Assembly (NCBI RefSeq): GCF_037893015.1
Contig: NC_133666.1
Coordinates: forward strand, 566,713,237-566,777,236
Source of the DNA: Macrotis lagotis
Lineage: Eukaryota; Chordata; Mammalia; Peramelemorphia; Peramelidae
Length of the DNA stretch: 64,000 bases
Direction of reading: 5' to 3'
Shown in pieces: positions 35,479 to 47,204 of the stretch (position 1 is its first letter; every line of letters begins with the position of its first letter). The notes under the pieces are model-generated. The model did no database searches. It had not been told where the DNA came from and worked only from the letters and a program-made list of their open reading frames with translations. A program made the position numbers and the translations under genes.

Positions 35479-35854
35479 ATACCACCACCACCCCCATATA
35501 ACCAAAGCATGTTGGAAGAATATTTTATTGTCATCAATGTTCACATGTTACTGTGCATATCCTGGACTTTATACTATGGAGATGACAGTAATGACCCACC
35601 ATCTATGGGGTACTTAACTAAGATTGAATCCTGAGGTCCCTTCTGAGGTTCCAGGATATATATTGGGGAAATTGATATGAATATGTATTATTAAGCTATA
35701 CACTTTTATCTGTTTTACATAAACAACTTTGGGGGTTAGTATTTAATTTATAACCAAGGAATGAGAGTTAAAATGACTAGGTCACATGGGTATTAAATAT
35801 ATAACCTTGATCTCATGCATAAAATCACCTTATAATCAAATCTAATTATATGTA

Positions 35855-36060
35855 TTCATACCACTAATAGCTAATATTCTACAAACTCTTTTAAGATTTG
35901 CAAAGTACTTTCCCCACAACTCTGTATGTTGTACAAATTATTATCGTTACCTTTTTGATATGAAAAAACTGAGGTGAATGTCAAGTGACTTGTTCATTAT
36001 CACAAGCTTAATAAATTTCAGAACCAATAATGAAAGTCTCATTTCAACTCTAGCCTTTCT
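35855..36060 (+). mobile_element. MIR remnant within the inverted-repeat spacer
   Basis: aatagctaatattctacaaa, ttgcaaagtactttcc, tgaaaaaactgaggtgaa and caagtgacttgttc follow MIR order. Confidence 0.55.
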
Positions 36061-36067
36061 ACTACTC

Positions 36068-36079
36068 TCTGTCTCTCTG

Positions 36080-36140
<61 letters not shown>
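36068..36140 (+). repeat. (CT)n(CA)n compound microsatellite
   Basis: About 30 bp CT-rich followed by about 40 bp of CA. The Cys/Val and Thr/His frames over it are artefacts. Confidence 0.97.
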
Positions 36141-36142
<2 letters not shown>

Positions 36143-36294
36143 TTTTTCCTTGTTTCTCCTCTGCCTAGGAAAACCATATCTCATTTCTTCACAGATAGAT
36201 TTTCAAATAAAAAGAAGCAGAGATTAACTTCTAAATTCTCAAGGACTTGCCAAGATTACTTTCTAGATCCAGTTGGGTCATCAAGTCCTTATTT

Positions 36295-36895
36295 TCACTG
36301 CTGGTTTCTATTATTTATTACTAAATATGTTCAAGTAAGATTTCAGCTGAATAAAAAATAAAATAGTAGTTTAAACTTGAAACACTTCGATTATACATTA
36401 TCAGAAATGTCACCTAAAAGGTATAACCATGCTCCGGATGTGCTAGATTTAAAGATAATTATGTTGATTGTAAATCAGCAGGCACATAGTTCAAGATTTC
36501 AGAATTCTCTCTCAAAAAGAATGGGAGGGGGGGGAGGCTAGGTGGCACAGTGGATAGAGCACCAGCCCTGGAGCTGTGTGGCCTTGGGAAAGTCACTTAA
36601 CCTCATTGCCTTGCAAAAATAAAAACCTTAAAAAAAAGGAATGGGAGACTGTCACATGAACTGAAAGGGCTGAAGAGTTATAATCTTGTCTTGTTATATG
36701 GGAGATGACTTGTCATTTCAAGGTCTCACCTCCTAAATTATGAGGTTTGCCCAAATGTTTACCAAACTTAACAACTTAATTGATAGTATGTAATGCTAAT
36801 CGTACTAATGGCAAATTCAAGTACAAGAAGCAATTTTCATGTTGTACAGAAAAAGTCTGGAAATTCCTACTATGGTAAATCTATCTTTCAGTCTA
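36295..36895 (-). repeat. Right arm of a large inverted repeat, split by a SINE
   Basis: Partner of 35001-35478. The arm is about 480 bp once the SINE at 36528-36637 is removed. Outer limits are near cttattaagactgaaa on the left and tttcagtctagtgg on the right. Confidence 0.93.
36528..36637 (+). mobile_element. WSINE1-like SINE with internal deletion
   Basis: ggctaggtggcacagtggat, accagccctggag joined straight to ctgtgtggccttggg, then attgccttgcaaaa. About 55 bases between the two halves are missing. Flanked by agaatgggag (36519-36528) and ggaatgggag (36638-36647). Confidence 0.92.
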
Positions 36896-37724
36896 GTGGT
36901 TTAAGGTCTACCTGGTCTGCTAATATAACTAATAACGAGACTAAGGAATAGGGACTAATCTTGTTAAAATTCCTTCCTTTATCTGTGCAATGGAAAAAGA
37001 AAAAATGCCCAGTTTGAAACATAAGCCAACTTTAAATTCATCAAAGCCTGTAATAAAGTCTTCTCATTCTTTACTTGTTTTACAGGCTCAAGTGTAATGA
37101 CTTGCATCAAATTTCTATACAACCATAGCACAGAGGCTCAGTGAGGTAATGGAGGGTACAATGATGGATATGAGTAGGTTGCAGCACACTAAAAATGAAG
37201 AGTGGTCTAAAAGAGATTAGCAGAGAAATGTAAAAACAGAAGGTGTGGGAAAGTCCAAAGAATGATTACTGGAAAGTCAGAATGGGCTCAAAACTCACTT
37301 AACATCAAGAGATATAAAGAAAGTCCCTCAGCAAGTTGGATACAATGATTATTAAAGAAGTCATGGGAATGGAACCCACTGTAATACAATTTGCCTATAC
37401 AAATTCAAGATATACAAAGAAAAATTTGAAATATTAATTTAACATTAAAGTCACTTAGCAGCTTGAAGTTCTTATTAGTTTGTTAACTAGGGAAGTTTAA
37501 GGGTTGGTTAAATACTGAAGATACCCCCCGAAGTGTCTAGAGGAATCAAGGAAGGGCCTTGAACTTACTTTGCACGGAGCTCTTAGGAGATAGATATGAA
37601 TGGACCCTAGTTCTGTTTTGCTGGTTTTCAGAACTGGGGCCATGATTAAGAGGACAGCCTGGATTACTGTGCCACTCTAGGTGAAATTCTTGAAATGGTG
37701 CAAGATGAACCAGAGTGAAAGCAT

Positions 37725-38720
37725 TTGCCAAGAATGAAAGTTGGAGATTCAGAGACAATCAGATACCATGGTAGTTCTGTCCATAAATGATCTTGATTAG
37801 CGATCCAGTGGCATTATTCCCGTGACCTGCCAGGCAGCTTCCAGGAAACAAAAGTCAAATTCCAGGGGAAGTATGGTTACAAAGATGAAACTTAAAGGAA
37901 CTGATGGCAGGGCACCACCAGGAGTGGAGCCTCTGGCTTAATTTGACTCAACTCACCCGGCCCAGATGAGGAAATGATTGACAGATTGATAGTTTTTTTC
38001 TTGATTCTTAATTGGTGGAATGATTTGTCTGGTTAATTCCAATAATGAAAGGGACTCTGGTATGCTAACTAGTTAAGTGATTCCCAAATGGTTGGCATCC
38101 CAACTTCTTCAAGGGACAATGGCATTTAGCCACCCAAGATTGAGCAAGAGTTCATACTGAAACTATTAGTCCATCAAGAGACAGATTTAGATTAACTGTG
38201 TTATCAACTAAAATCTTTTGGTGATTTTTATTCTTTTTTTTTTAAGGTTTTTTGCAAGGCAAATGGGGTTAAGTGGTCACACAGCTAGGTAATTATTAAG
38301 TGTCTCAGACTGGACTTGAACTCAGGTATTCCTGACTCCAGGACTGGTGCTCTATCCACTGTGCCACCTAGCCAACCCTGGTGATTTATATTCTGAGTTG
38401 CTATTATGTTGCCAGATATATATTGACACTTTATCTGGTGTTGCTGGAGCATGAGTTGCCTTGCTGATACAGGAGGGAAAAAACATATCCAAGAGCCAAA
38501 GACTCTTGCAATATCCAGACCATCATTAACAGTCCTGTTTCCTATCAAATCAAGACAGGGGGTGAAATGCTTCTGGTAAAGGTACTTGAGAAGGATGCCT
38601 TTGTACAACACTGCCCACACTATAATAAACATAATTGCATAGGTCATGTTATCATGTATATGAAATATTCCTTTTCAATTATGAAGGATGAGCATCATTA
38701 TCTTCATTGGAAGGGACTCC
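37725..38720 (+). repeat. Unassigned interspersed repeat, copy A
   Basis: Shares with 62085-63520 the blocks agataccatggtagttctg, ggcattattcccgtgacctg, ggcagcttcc, ccatcaagagacagattt, cttgcaatatccagaccatc-like, gtttcctatcaaatcaaga and ccacactataataaacataa. Interrupted by a SINE. Strand is arbitrary. The tail resembles the end of an LTR or LINE but I cannot name it. Confidence 0.75.
38236..38377 (-). mobile_element. WSINE1-like SINE
   Basis: T run, ggttttttgcaaggcaaatg, cacagctaggtaattattaa, cctgactccagga, ctatccactgtgccacctag. Flanked by imperfect tggtgatttttattct and tggtgatttatattct. Confidence 0.92.
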
Positions 38721-39124
38721 TGAATTAATGAGATCACAGATTAATTAGCATTTTAGAATATGATTTTCTCTGAAATGCTATTGAGAGATTATCTTCCAAA
38801 TATAAAGATAATATATGAAAAAAGTGGTGTTTGCCATCACTTGGGTTTGAGTTTTCAAGACTAGCATTTTATAAGCTATTACTTTTTTACGTAAATCCCT
38901 ACAAATTGTATTATTGATCCCAAAGAATGCACAAGAAGATATTATTCAAATAGCTACATTTCTTAGAAGTATAATTGAGAAAAAGGTAAGCTAATTTGAC
39001 CACTCAAAAATGTGTATTAAAAGTAAAAAGCATAAATATCCAGATGAAACTGGATCTTTCTTACTAATCTTTAATTTATAAATTAATTTTTAGTCTATAT
39101 TTGTTTTCTCTTAAGTAAGTCGAA

Positions 39125-39400
39125 CTAAAGATGATGATGATGATGTTTGGCCTTCATTCTCAAAGAAGACCACATGAGGGAGGTGATGCCATGACAAGTA
39201 CATGACTTGGATTTGAGTGAGGGGGTGCTGTACTAAATCACCAGTCTCCCTTTCTCCTTGAGAGTCACCTGGGTCTGGTGGCCAGTTATGAACTGGACAT
39301 GATCCTGGATGCCAGGCAATTGGGGATAAGTGATTTGCCCAAAGTCACAGTTAGTAAGTAGCAAGTATCTAATAGTAAATCATTCCTGACTCTATTATTC
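39125..39400 (-). mobile_element. RTE-derived SINE
   Basis: gttggcct-like then ttcattctcaaagaagacca, gggaggtgatgccatgacaa, ttggatttgagtgaggg and gagtcacctgggtctgg. The 5' edge here is the antisense of the RTE-like LINE 3' tail (aatgaaggacaa), so it presumably used that LINE. Confidence 0.75.
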
Positions 39401-39449
39401 AGATTCTAATTTGCCTTATCTATTTATAGAAAAAAAATCAATATTTTTG

Positions 39450-39660
39450 TTTACAATAGAGGCAAACTGAATACAGTTCTAGACCTGGAGTCAGAGAGAC
39501 CCGAGTTCCTATTCAGCCTCAGCCATTAACCAGATGTGTGTCCTTGGGCAAGTCACTTAACCTGTTCCTAACCCAGTTTCAACTAAAAAAATGGAATTGT
39601 CATCTACCTTCTAGGACTATTGAGGATCAAATATTTGTAAAGTTCTTAGCAAAGATTGTG
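39450..39660 (+). mobile_element. MIR-type CORE-SINE
   Basis: acctggagtcagagagaccc, cttgggcaagtcacttaacc, gactattgaggatcaaat and tttgtaaagttcttagc. Confidence 0.7.
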
Positions 39661-39727
39661 GCACATATTTATTAAATTCTTATTTCCTCTTACTCCCATA
39701 GATTCCACTGTTCCTATCAAAACCCTT

Positions 39728-40015
39728 GAAGTCTTTTTTTATTTAAATTTATTTATTATTCTAACTACATACCAAGAAAGTTATCAATATTCATTTAAGA
39801 CTGAGTTCCACATTTTTCTCCCTCCCTCCTTTCACTTCCCCTTGACAATGAGTAATCTAATATAGATTATACATATATAACTATGTTAAACATATTTCCA
39901 TATAAGTCATGTTATGAAAGATGAATGAGAACAAAAGGGAACAAAAAACCATGAGAGTAAAAAAAAGTACATAAAGCATAAAACAAATTGAAAGCTTTCT
40001 TCTGATACCCATTTT
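39728..40015 (-). mobile_element. L1 3' end, 5'-truncated
   Basis: gattatacatatataactat, gttaaacatatttccatata, gtcatgttatgaaagatgaa and gaacaaaagggaacaaaaaa match the antisense 3' end of a marsupial L1 subfamily. Confidence 0.75.
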
Positions 40016-40712
40016 GTCTTCAGCTATTTATACAGCAATGAAATATCTGACAACTTCCTAATTGCATTTTATGGAGGCAGATTTTCTTATTTTCTTTACC
40101 TGTGCTCCTTTTCATTCCTGATTGGCTAGCATAGAAAGTAGGGGTGGGTGGGGATCAAGTATGACCACAATGGCCTATTTAAAACCCATGTCTATGGTGG
40201 CAGTATGAAGCTAACATGCTCCCAGAGCCTTTACCTACCAAAGATAAATGAAGCCTCTATTCTCACATTCAAGCTACAGATCCCACCAAGAAAAAGAAAA
40301 GATCCAAAGAAGTTTTCGACAGTAGACATCGTGGATGATCTTCTGTGAAGGTCTGTCTCATTGGGGGAAAAGAGGAAGTAAAGCCCAGGAGGCAGAACAG
40401 GAAAGCCAGTGGAAGGCTTTTAGCCACAGTACAATCCAGGTCCCAACAGCCTGACAACAACGAGATCCCAACCTCAAAACAAAGTTTGAACATTGGGAAC
40501 ACTGGGGCAAAAGACAAGACTGGGTTGGGAACAAACCACTGTTAATTCAGTACCTGGACACAAAGGAGGAAATAAATCTCTGCAAAGGCAAGGCTTGAAC
40601 CACATAGGCAACATCTTGGCAGACATCAAGCCAGGGATCAGACCCTAGTCCCAACATAAAAAGCTTGGATCTATACTCCCTTTATCCCAGGAGGAGAGCT
40701 AAAACAACAAAG

Positions 40713-41690
40713 ATGAACAAAAAAGAGCTCACTATAGAAAACTACTTTGCAAGATAAAGTTGATGGCAATGCCATGTCAGAAGAAATCAGTGAAAAAATC
40801 ACTCACAGGGGAAGTCTAAAAGCAGTCTATGAATTGGTCTTAAATCAAAAAGTTCATCAAAGAGCTTAAAAAAGAATCTAAAAACCAAAGAAAGAGGAAG
40901 AAGAAAAATGAAAAAAGAAATGAGAGTCTGCAGGAAAATTATGAAAAATTGGCCAGAGAATTAAATACCTTTTAAAAGGAAACATAAAAGGTAAAAAAAG
41001 AAAATAAAACCCTAAAAATTAGAACCGAACAATAGAAAGCACTGAATCTATGAAGCTACAAGATTCCATCAAAGAGAGTAAAAAAGGTTGGAAAAAATTG
41101 AAGAAAACATAAAGTACCTTTTAGGAAAAATGGATGTCCTGGAAAATAGATCCAGGAGAGATAATCTTTGAATCACTTAACTTCTAGAAAGTCTAGATGA
41201 AAAAAAGAACCTGGAAAACATCATGTAGGAAATTATTAGGGAAAACAGTCCAAATCTGCTAGAAGAAGACAATATAGCCATTGAAAAAATCCACAGAACC
41301 TCTCCAGAAAGAGACCCTAGGATAAAACTCCAAAAGGCTGTTAAAGCCAAATTCCAGAATTCTCAAATAAAAGAGAAAATACTGATGTAGCACAAAGGAA
41401 GCAATTTAAATACAAAAGGAAACACAATCCAGACTCACACAGGACCTAGGACCTATCAGCCTGAACATTAAAGGTCCAGAGGATCCGGAATACCATTTAT
41501 TAAAGATCAAAGGATCTGGGATTACAACCCAGAATTTACTACCCTTCAAAATTCAGCATATACTGTCAGGGAAAAAGAAGGAAGTTCAATGAAATAGAGG
41601 ACTTTCAGAATTTCCTAACACAAAGACCAGAGCTGAACAGAGAATTCAATCACCAAATACACAACTCAAGAAATTCATAAAAGGGTAAAT
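40713..41690 (+). pseudogene. L1 ORF1 remnant
   Basis: Start-like ATG at 40713 (MNKKELTIENYFAR then stop). A lysine/glutamate-rich coiled-coil region follows (about 40850-40980), then ENRSRRDNL (about 41142-41168), ESLDEKKNLENIM (about 41190-41228) and RDPRIKLQKAVKAKFQNSQI (about 41309-41368), the ORF1p RNA-binding part. Several stops. In a working element this protein coats L1 RNA. Confidence 0.8.
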
Positions 41691-42925
41691 GAAAAGGGGA
41701 AGGAAAAAGCAAAACAAACCAAAATAAAGGTTGGTTAAGATCATCAAATTGTATACAATCCTAAAAGGGAAGATGTAATACTTCTAACTCTTGAGAATTT
41801 GACTTCTCTTAGGATAATTAAAGCATCAAATATAATTGAAAAGATTGGATTTAAGAGAATATGGGTCTCGTCTCTCCATTAAAGAGGTCCAAGATGACAT
41901 CATCATATTTGAGACAAAAAAGCCCTGATGAAAAACAGGGGTGTTTATTCTAAACTTAAGTGTCTCATTATCCTTTGACCTACTTTAATTCTGCTGTGCT
42001 GATAAAAGCTTAGTAACTTGTCTAATGAGGGTGTAATAAACTGCCAGGTCCTGAGTTAGTGTCTCTGTAACTTATGATCATTTGTAAAGTTCTCAGATGA
42101 GACCTCCAGAGTCTCCCAGTAATGGAGATTTTTAAGATTCTTGTAGTTAATTACATCAGGATTTGAATTAATCAGTGCTTCACTTAACAAGAGATTAAGT
42201 ACCCTGGATGGGAGGTAGGGTAGTAAATTGTGAGATAATAGGTTTGGGGGGCAGGGTTCAAATAATTCATGAAATGATTAAACTTTGGATAATACTTAGG
42301 CTCATGAGGATCCTGTGTCTTTGAAAGGTAATTAAAAAGGGGACAAGGGAAAAAATGATTGTAAATTGATATAATTCAAGACCTTAATGAGACAGAAGAG
42401 GGAGGGTACTTAGTGAACTTTGAGACAATGCTGTTTATCAAAAAGTCAAGCAATCAATCAATTAATCTGTGATGGTACTTTGACAACACTTTGAGCTTAT
42501 CATGTAATCAACTGAACAACTGATTAATCAATTATTAAACTGTTATTGATGATATTTGATTAATCATACCTGAGTGATAAATTACAGCAGGTAAAGAGGC
42601 ATAAAGATTTGTAGTTTTAGAGGGGGAAAAAAGGAAAGGTGTGAACACTGAGTAAATTCTATGCAATAGATTTGGCCAAGAGAGGGAATAAGATACATTC
42701 CAACTTGGATTTAAATATCTACTCTACAGTAAAGTGGGGGGGGGCAGGGTAAGGGAAAGATAAAGGAAGAAGGGACTAATAAAAGGGAAGGCAAAGGTAT
42801 AAGTGAAAATAAACTGAAAATTAAATTTTAAAAGAAAAGTTAAAGGAGAAAGGGAATAAAACTTTGATGAGGAGGAATAAGAGGAAAGGAAAGAGAAAAA
42901 TTCAAAGGGGAAAGATAATATGGAG
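41691..42925 (+). other. Long L1 inter-ORF region or an insertion in it
   Basis: About 1.2 kb lies between the ORF1 and ORF2 remnants. 41930-42620 has no L1 protein similarity and carries several ATTAATCA/AATCAATC-type words. It may be a subfamily-specific inter-ORF sequence or another element. Confidence 0.4.
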
Positions 42926-44682
42926 GGCAATACAGATTTAGTAATCTTAACTGCAAATGGAAATGGGATGAACTATCCCATAAAATGGAAGCAGATAGCA
43001 TAATGGATGAAAAATCAGAATCCTACAATTTTTTTTTTATAAGAAACACATTTGAAGCAGGGAGATAAGGGATAAAGCACAAGATAATGGTAAAAGGATG
43101 GAGTAAAATATACTATGCTTAAGCTGAAGTAAAAAAAAAAAACAGAGGTAGCCATCCTGACCTCAGATAAAGCAAAAACAAAAATAAATCTCATTAAAAG
43201 AGATAAGGAAATAAACTTCTTAAAAGGCACCACAGGTAATGAAGCAATATCATTATTAAACATGTATAGCATATACATAAGGTATAGCATCCAAATTTCT
43301 AGAGGAAAAGTTGAGTTAATTACAAGGAGACATAGACAGAAAAACTTTAATAATTGGGAATTCTCAACCTCCCTCTCTCAGAATTAGATAAAGAAAACCA
43401 CAAAATAATCAAGAGGGCAGTAAAGAAGGTGAATGAAATCTTAGAAAACTTAGATATGATAGATCTCTGGAGAAAACCTAATGGGGTTACAAAATAATAT
43501 ATCTTTTTCTCTACAGTACATGGTACCTATACCAAAATTGTCCATGTGCTAGGCATAAAAACCTCTTATTCAAATGTAGAAAGGCAGAAATAATAAATGC
43601 ATACTTCTCAGATCATGATGCAATAAAAATTACATGTAATAAAAGGTCACAGAATGAGAAACTAAAAACTAATTAGAAACTAAACTTAATTTTAAATAAT
43701 GAATGGATCAAACAACAAATCATAGAAATAAGAATTATATCCAAGGAAATGATAATGATGAGACATAACCAGAATTTATGGGATGCAGCCAAGTCAGTTT
43801 TGAGGGAAAATTTTATATCTCTAAATGTTTATATTAATAAAACAGAAAAAGAGGAGATCAATGAATTGGGTATATATGTAAAAAAGCTAGAGAAACAACA
43901 AATTAAAATTCCCCAATTAACTACTAAATTAGAAATTCTGAAAATCAAAGGAGATTAATAAAATTAAAAGCAAGAAAACCATTGTTCTAATAAATAAAAC
44001 TAAGAGTTGGTTTTATGAAAAAGCCAATAAAATGGACAAACCTTTAGTTAATCTGATTTTAAAGAGAGGCCACCAAATTACCAGCATCAAAAATGAAAAG
44101 AGTGAACTAACCAACAATGAGGAGGAAATTAAAGGAATAATTCAGCACTGCTTTGCCAAACTGTATGTCAATAAATTTGATAACCTGAATGAAATGGATG
44201 ACTATTTACAAAAAAGAAAACTGCCCAGATTGCAGAAGAGGAAATACCATATTAAATAACCCAATTTCAGAAAAAGAAATTGAAGAAACCATCAATAAAC
44301 TCCCTAAGAAAAAGTCTCCAGGTCCAGTTGGATTTACAAGTGAATTGTACCAAACATTTAAAGAATGATTAATTCCTATTCAGTATAACCTTTTTTTTTA
44401 AAAAATAGGAATTCTACCAAATTCCTTTTATGACACCTACATGGTGCTGATATCTAAACCAGGAAGAACCAAAATAGACAAAGAAAATTATAGACCAATC
44501 TCCTTAATAAATATTGATGCAAAAATCTTACATAAAATTTTAGCAATGAGATTACAGCAACTTATAACTAGGAAAATACAACATGATCGGGTATGATTTA
44601 TACCAGGTAGGTAAGGATGATTTAATATTAGGAGAATACTCAACATAATTGAACATATCAATAGAAAAATCAATATACCAGA
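42926..44682 (+). pseudogene. L1 ORF2 remnant (endonuclease and early RT)
   Basis: N-terminal ILTANGNGMNYPIKWKQIA (about 42940-42996) is the endonuclease start, followed by KGWSKIYYA (about 43096-43123), GNEAISLLNMYSI (about 43236-43274), MRHNQNLWDAAKSVLRENFI (about 43758-43817), KSWFYEKANKMD-type linker (about 44005-44040), and [17 protein letters not shown] (about 44301-44351), the start of the RT domain. Broken by stops and truncated before the catalytic FADD motif by the deletion at about 44683. Confidence 0.85.
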
Positions 44683-45392
44683 CCCTTTGACCCAGCAATC
44701 CCAATTCTAGGCCTATACCCAGAAGAAATCATAAAAAAAATGGAAAAAGTCCCACATATTCCAAAATATTCATAGCAGCCCTTTTTGAAGTGGCAAAAAC
44801 CTGGAAATTGAGTGGATGTCTATCAATCGGAGACTAGTTGAACAAGTTATAGTACATGAATACTATGGAATACTATTGTTCTATAAGAAACCTTAAATGG
44901 TTGAAATCTAGAGAAGCATGGAAGAAATTACAGGGCCTGAGGCTGAGCAAAGGGAGCAGAACTGAGAGAACAAAGTACATATTAACAACATTGTGAAATA
45001 ATCAACCCTGATTGGATGCAGCTGCTCTCAGCAGTTCTGAGAGCTAGAACAACTCTATTAGATCAGCTATGGAGAATACTATCCCCAACTAGAGGAAGGA
45101 AAACAAAACAAAATAAAATAAAACAAAAAATCCTTCAGAATCTGAAGAACACTACATTCACTTTAAAAAAAAACCTCTTATGTATTTCTTTTCCTTAATC
45201 CTGATTCCTTAAACCCAAAATGGTTAACCTGTAAACATGCTTAACACAAATGTGGAAATACAAATATTAACCTGACTGTTCACAGCTGAGGGAAGGGTGG
45301 AAGGAAATTTTGTAGCTTAGAAATATACATAAGTATGTGGATGAATGTTAAAAAAAAAAAACTTTCATAACATGTATTTGGAAAAATAAACC

Positions 45393-45586
45393 GGGGCAGC
45401 TAGGTGGCGCAGTGGATAAAGCACCGGTCCTGGAGTCAGGAGTACCTGCTTTCAAATCATCTGGATGATTTTTCAAATCATCCAGTCTCAGACACTTAAT
45501 AATTACCTAGCTGTGTGGCCTTGGGCAAGCCACTTAACCCTGTTTGCCTTGCAAAAACATACATACATACATACATACATACATAA
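45393..45586 (+). mobile_element. WSINE1-like SINE with internal duplication and (ACAT)n tail
   Basis: Near-consensus head ggggcagctaggtggcgcag. The expected gggttcaaatct is replaced by ctttcaaatcatctggatga then tttttcaaatcatccag, an extra of about 25 bases. The tail is an ACAT repeat at 45555-45586. Confidence 0.95.
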
Positions 45587-45744
45587 ATAGATAAACAAAT
45601 AAAATCAGCAATAAATAAAGAATAAAGGACAAACAAAAAAATAAAATAAAACCCACATCTTTTTCCAAACAAGACATTTTCAGATGCTTTACTAAACTTG
45701 TTTCAAGTTTTCTTCCATCAGTCATCTGAAAAATTGGTCCTGAT

Positions 45745-46720
45745 ATCAAGAATTCTTACCTTTCTGGAGAGCAATTTAGAATCACGCCCAAAGGGCAATA
45801 AAAATGTGCATACTCTCTGACCCAGCAATACCACTACTGGGTGTATATCCTGAAGATATCATGAAAAATGGTAAAAATATCACTTGTACAAAAATATTCA
45901 TAGCAGCTCTGTTTGTGGTGGCAAAGAATTGGAAATCAAGTGAATGTCCATCAATTGGGGAATGGCTGAACAAATTGTGGTATATGTATGTCATGGAACA
46001 CTATTGTTCTATTAGAAACCAAGAGGGATGAGATTTCAGAGAAGCCTGGAAAGACTAACATGAACTGATGCTGAGTGAGATGAGTAGAAACAGAAGAACA
46101 TTGTACATCCTAACAGCAACATGGGGGTGATGATCAACCCTAGTGGACTTGCTCATCCTATCAATGTAATAATCAGGAACAATTTTAGGCTATCTGTGAT
46201 GTAAATACCATCTGTATCCAAAGGAGTTTAAACAAAGACCTTCAATGAATTTATTCATTCATTTGTTTATTTATTCATTTGTTTGTTTGTTTATTTATTT
46301 ATTAGGTTTCTGCAAGGCAAACAGGGTTAAGTGGCTTGCCCAAGGCCACACAGCTAGGTAATTATTAAGTGTCTGAGACTGGATTTGAACCCAGGTACTC
46401 CTGACTCCAGGGCCAGTGCTTTACGCCACCTAGCCGCCCCTATTACCTTCAATTTAAAAAGAAAACAGTTGTCTTATGTACTATGTAATTTTATTATCTC
46501 TTTATTTTTTCCTCAAGGATATGATTTTTCTCTCAACACATTCAATTTTGATCAATGTATGGCATGGAAACAATGTAAAGATTATCAGACTGCCTTCTGT
46601 GGGGGGGGGGGAGAAGAAAGGGAGGTTGGAGAAAAATTGTAAAATTCAAAACATTACTACCAAAAAATGATAGGCAGAAATTACTCTTGTATATAATTGG
46701 AAAACAAAACAATTATATAA
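45745..46720 (+). mobile_element. L1 3' end, second subfamily, split by a SINE
   Basis: ctttctggagagcaatttag, ctgacccagcaataccacta, ttcatagcagctctgttt and caattggggaatggctgaac, then the 3' UTR with a G run (46600-46611) and an A-rich end. The SINE at 46247-46444 interrupts it. Confidence 0.9.
46247..46444 (-). mobile_element. WSINE1-like SINE with 9-bp target duplication
   Basis: Long T-rich tail of TTTA/TTTG units, ggtttctgcaaggcaaacag, gcttgcccaaggccacacag and gccacctagccgcccc. Flanked by accttcaat at 46238-46246 and 46445-46453. Confidence 0.95.
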
Positions 46721-47204
46721 AAAAAAGAATTCTGACAGACTTTCAGGTCATATAGAATTTGCCTGCCTGTAATATGAACTATCCTAATATACAATTTAAA
46801 GTGTTAATTCATTTTCACAGACTGTAATTTTTAAGACATTTTTAAGGTGCTAAAAAAGATTTTGAAATGAACATAAAATAATTTATATTACAAGAAGTGT
46901 TTTATCAGCATTATTTTATTAAATTCTTAAAATGTTTTGTGACAAATGTATTCCGAGTCATCTGGTGCAATTACCTTAGGTTATTCATTTGTTGGGTTCA
47001 TGGAAGGTTCATGGAACCTGCAATCAAGACTGGGAATAGCAAATGATGGGCAGTGAAGAGATCAGCATTTGATTTCTAGCCTTACTCATACCAGAGACGT
47101 GACTCTGGTTCTCAGTTTTCACATCTGGAAATGGAAATAATGATATTTACATTATCTATAATAGTGTAAATATTAAGCTAATTTGATTATTCCCTGTGTG
47201 AAGG

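Larger units (their letters stand above)
40140..45390 (+). mobile_element. Marsupial L1, nearly end to end but internally deleted
   Basis: 5' region (about 40140-40710), ORF1 remnant, a long inter-ORF stretch, ORF2 remnant, then a jump at about 44683 from reverse-transcriptase sequence directly to the ORF2 C-terminus and the 3' UTR ending A-rich at about 45390. Many stops and frameshifts. It is followed at once by a SINE. Confidence 0.9.

Noticed and set aside
35947-36361. Cys/Val- and Thr/His-repeat frames
   Set aside because: Product of the CT/CA microsatellite in the inverted-repeat spacer.
38285-38647. 120-codon minus-strand frame
   Set aside because: Spans a SINE and the unassigned repeat; no coding family.
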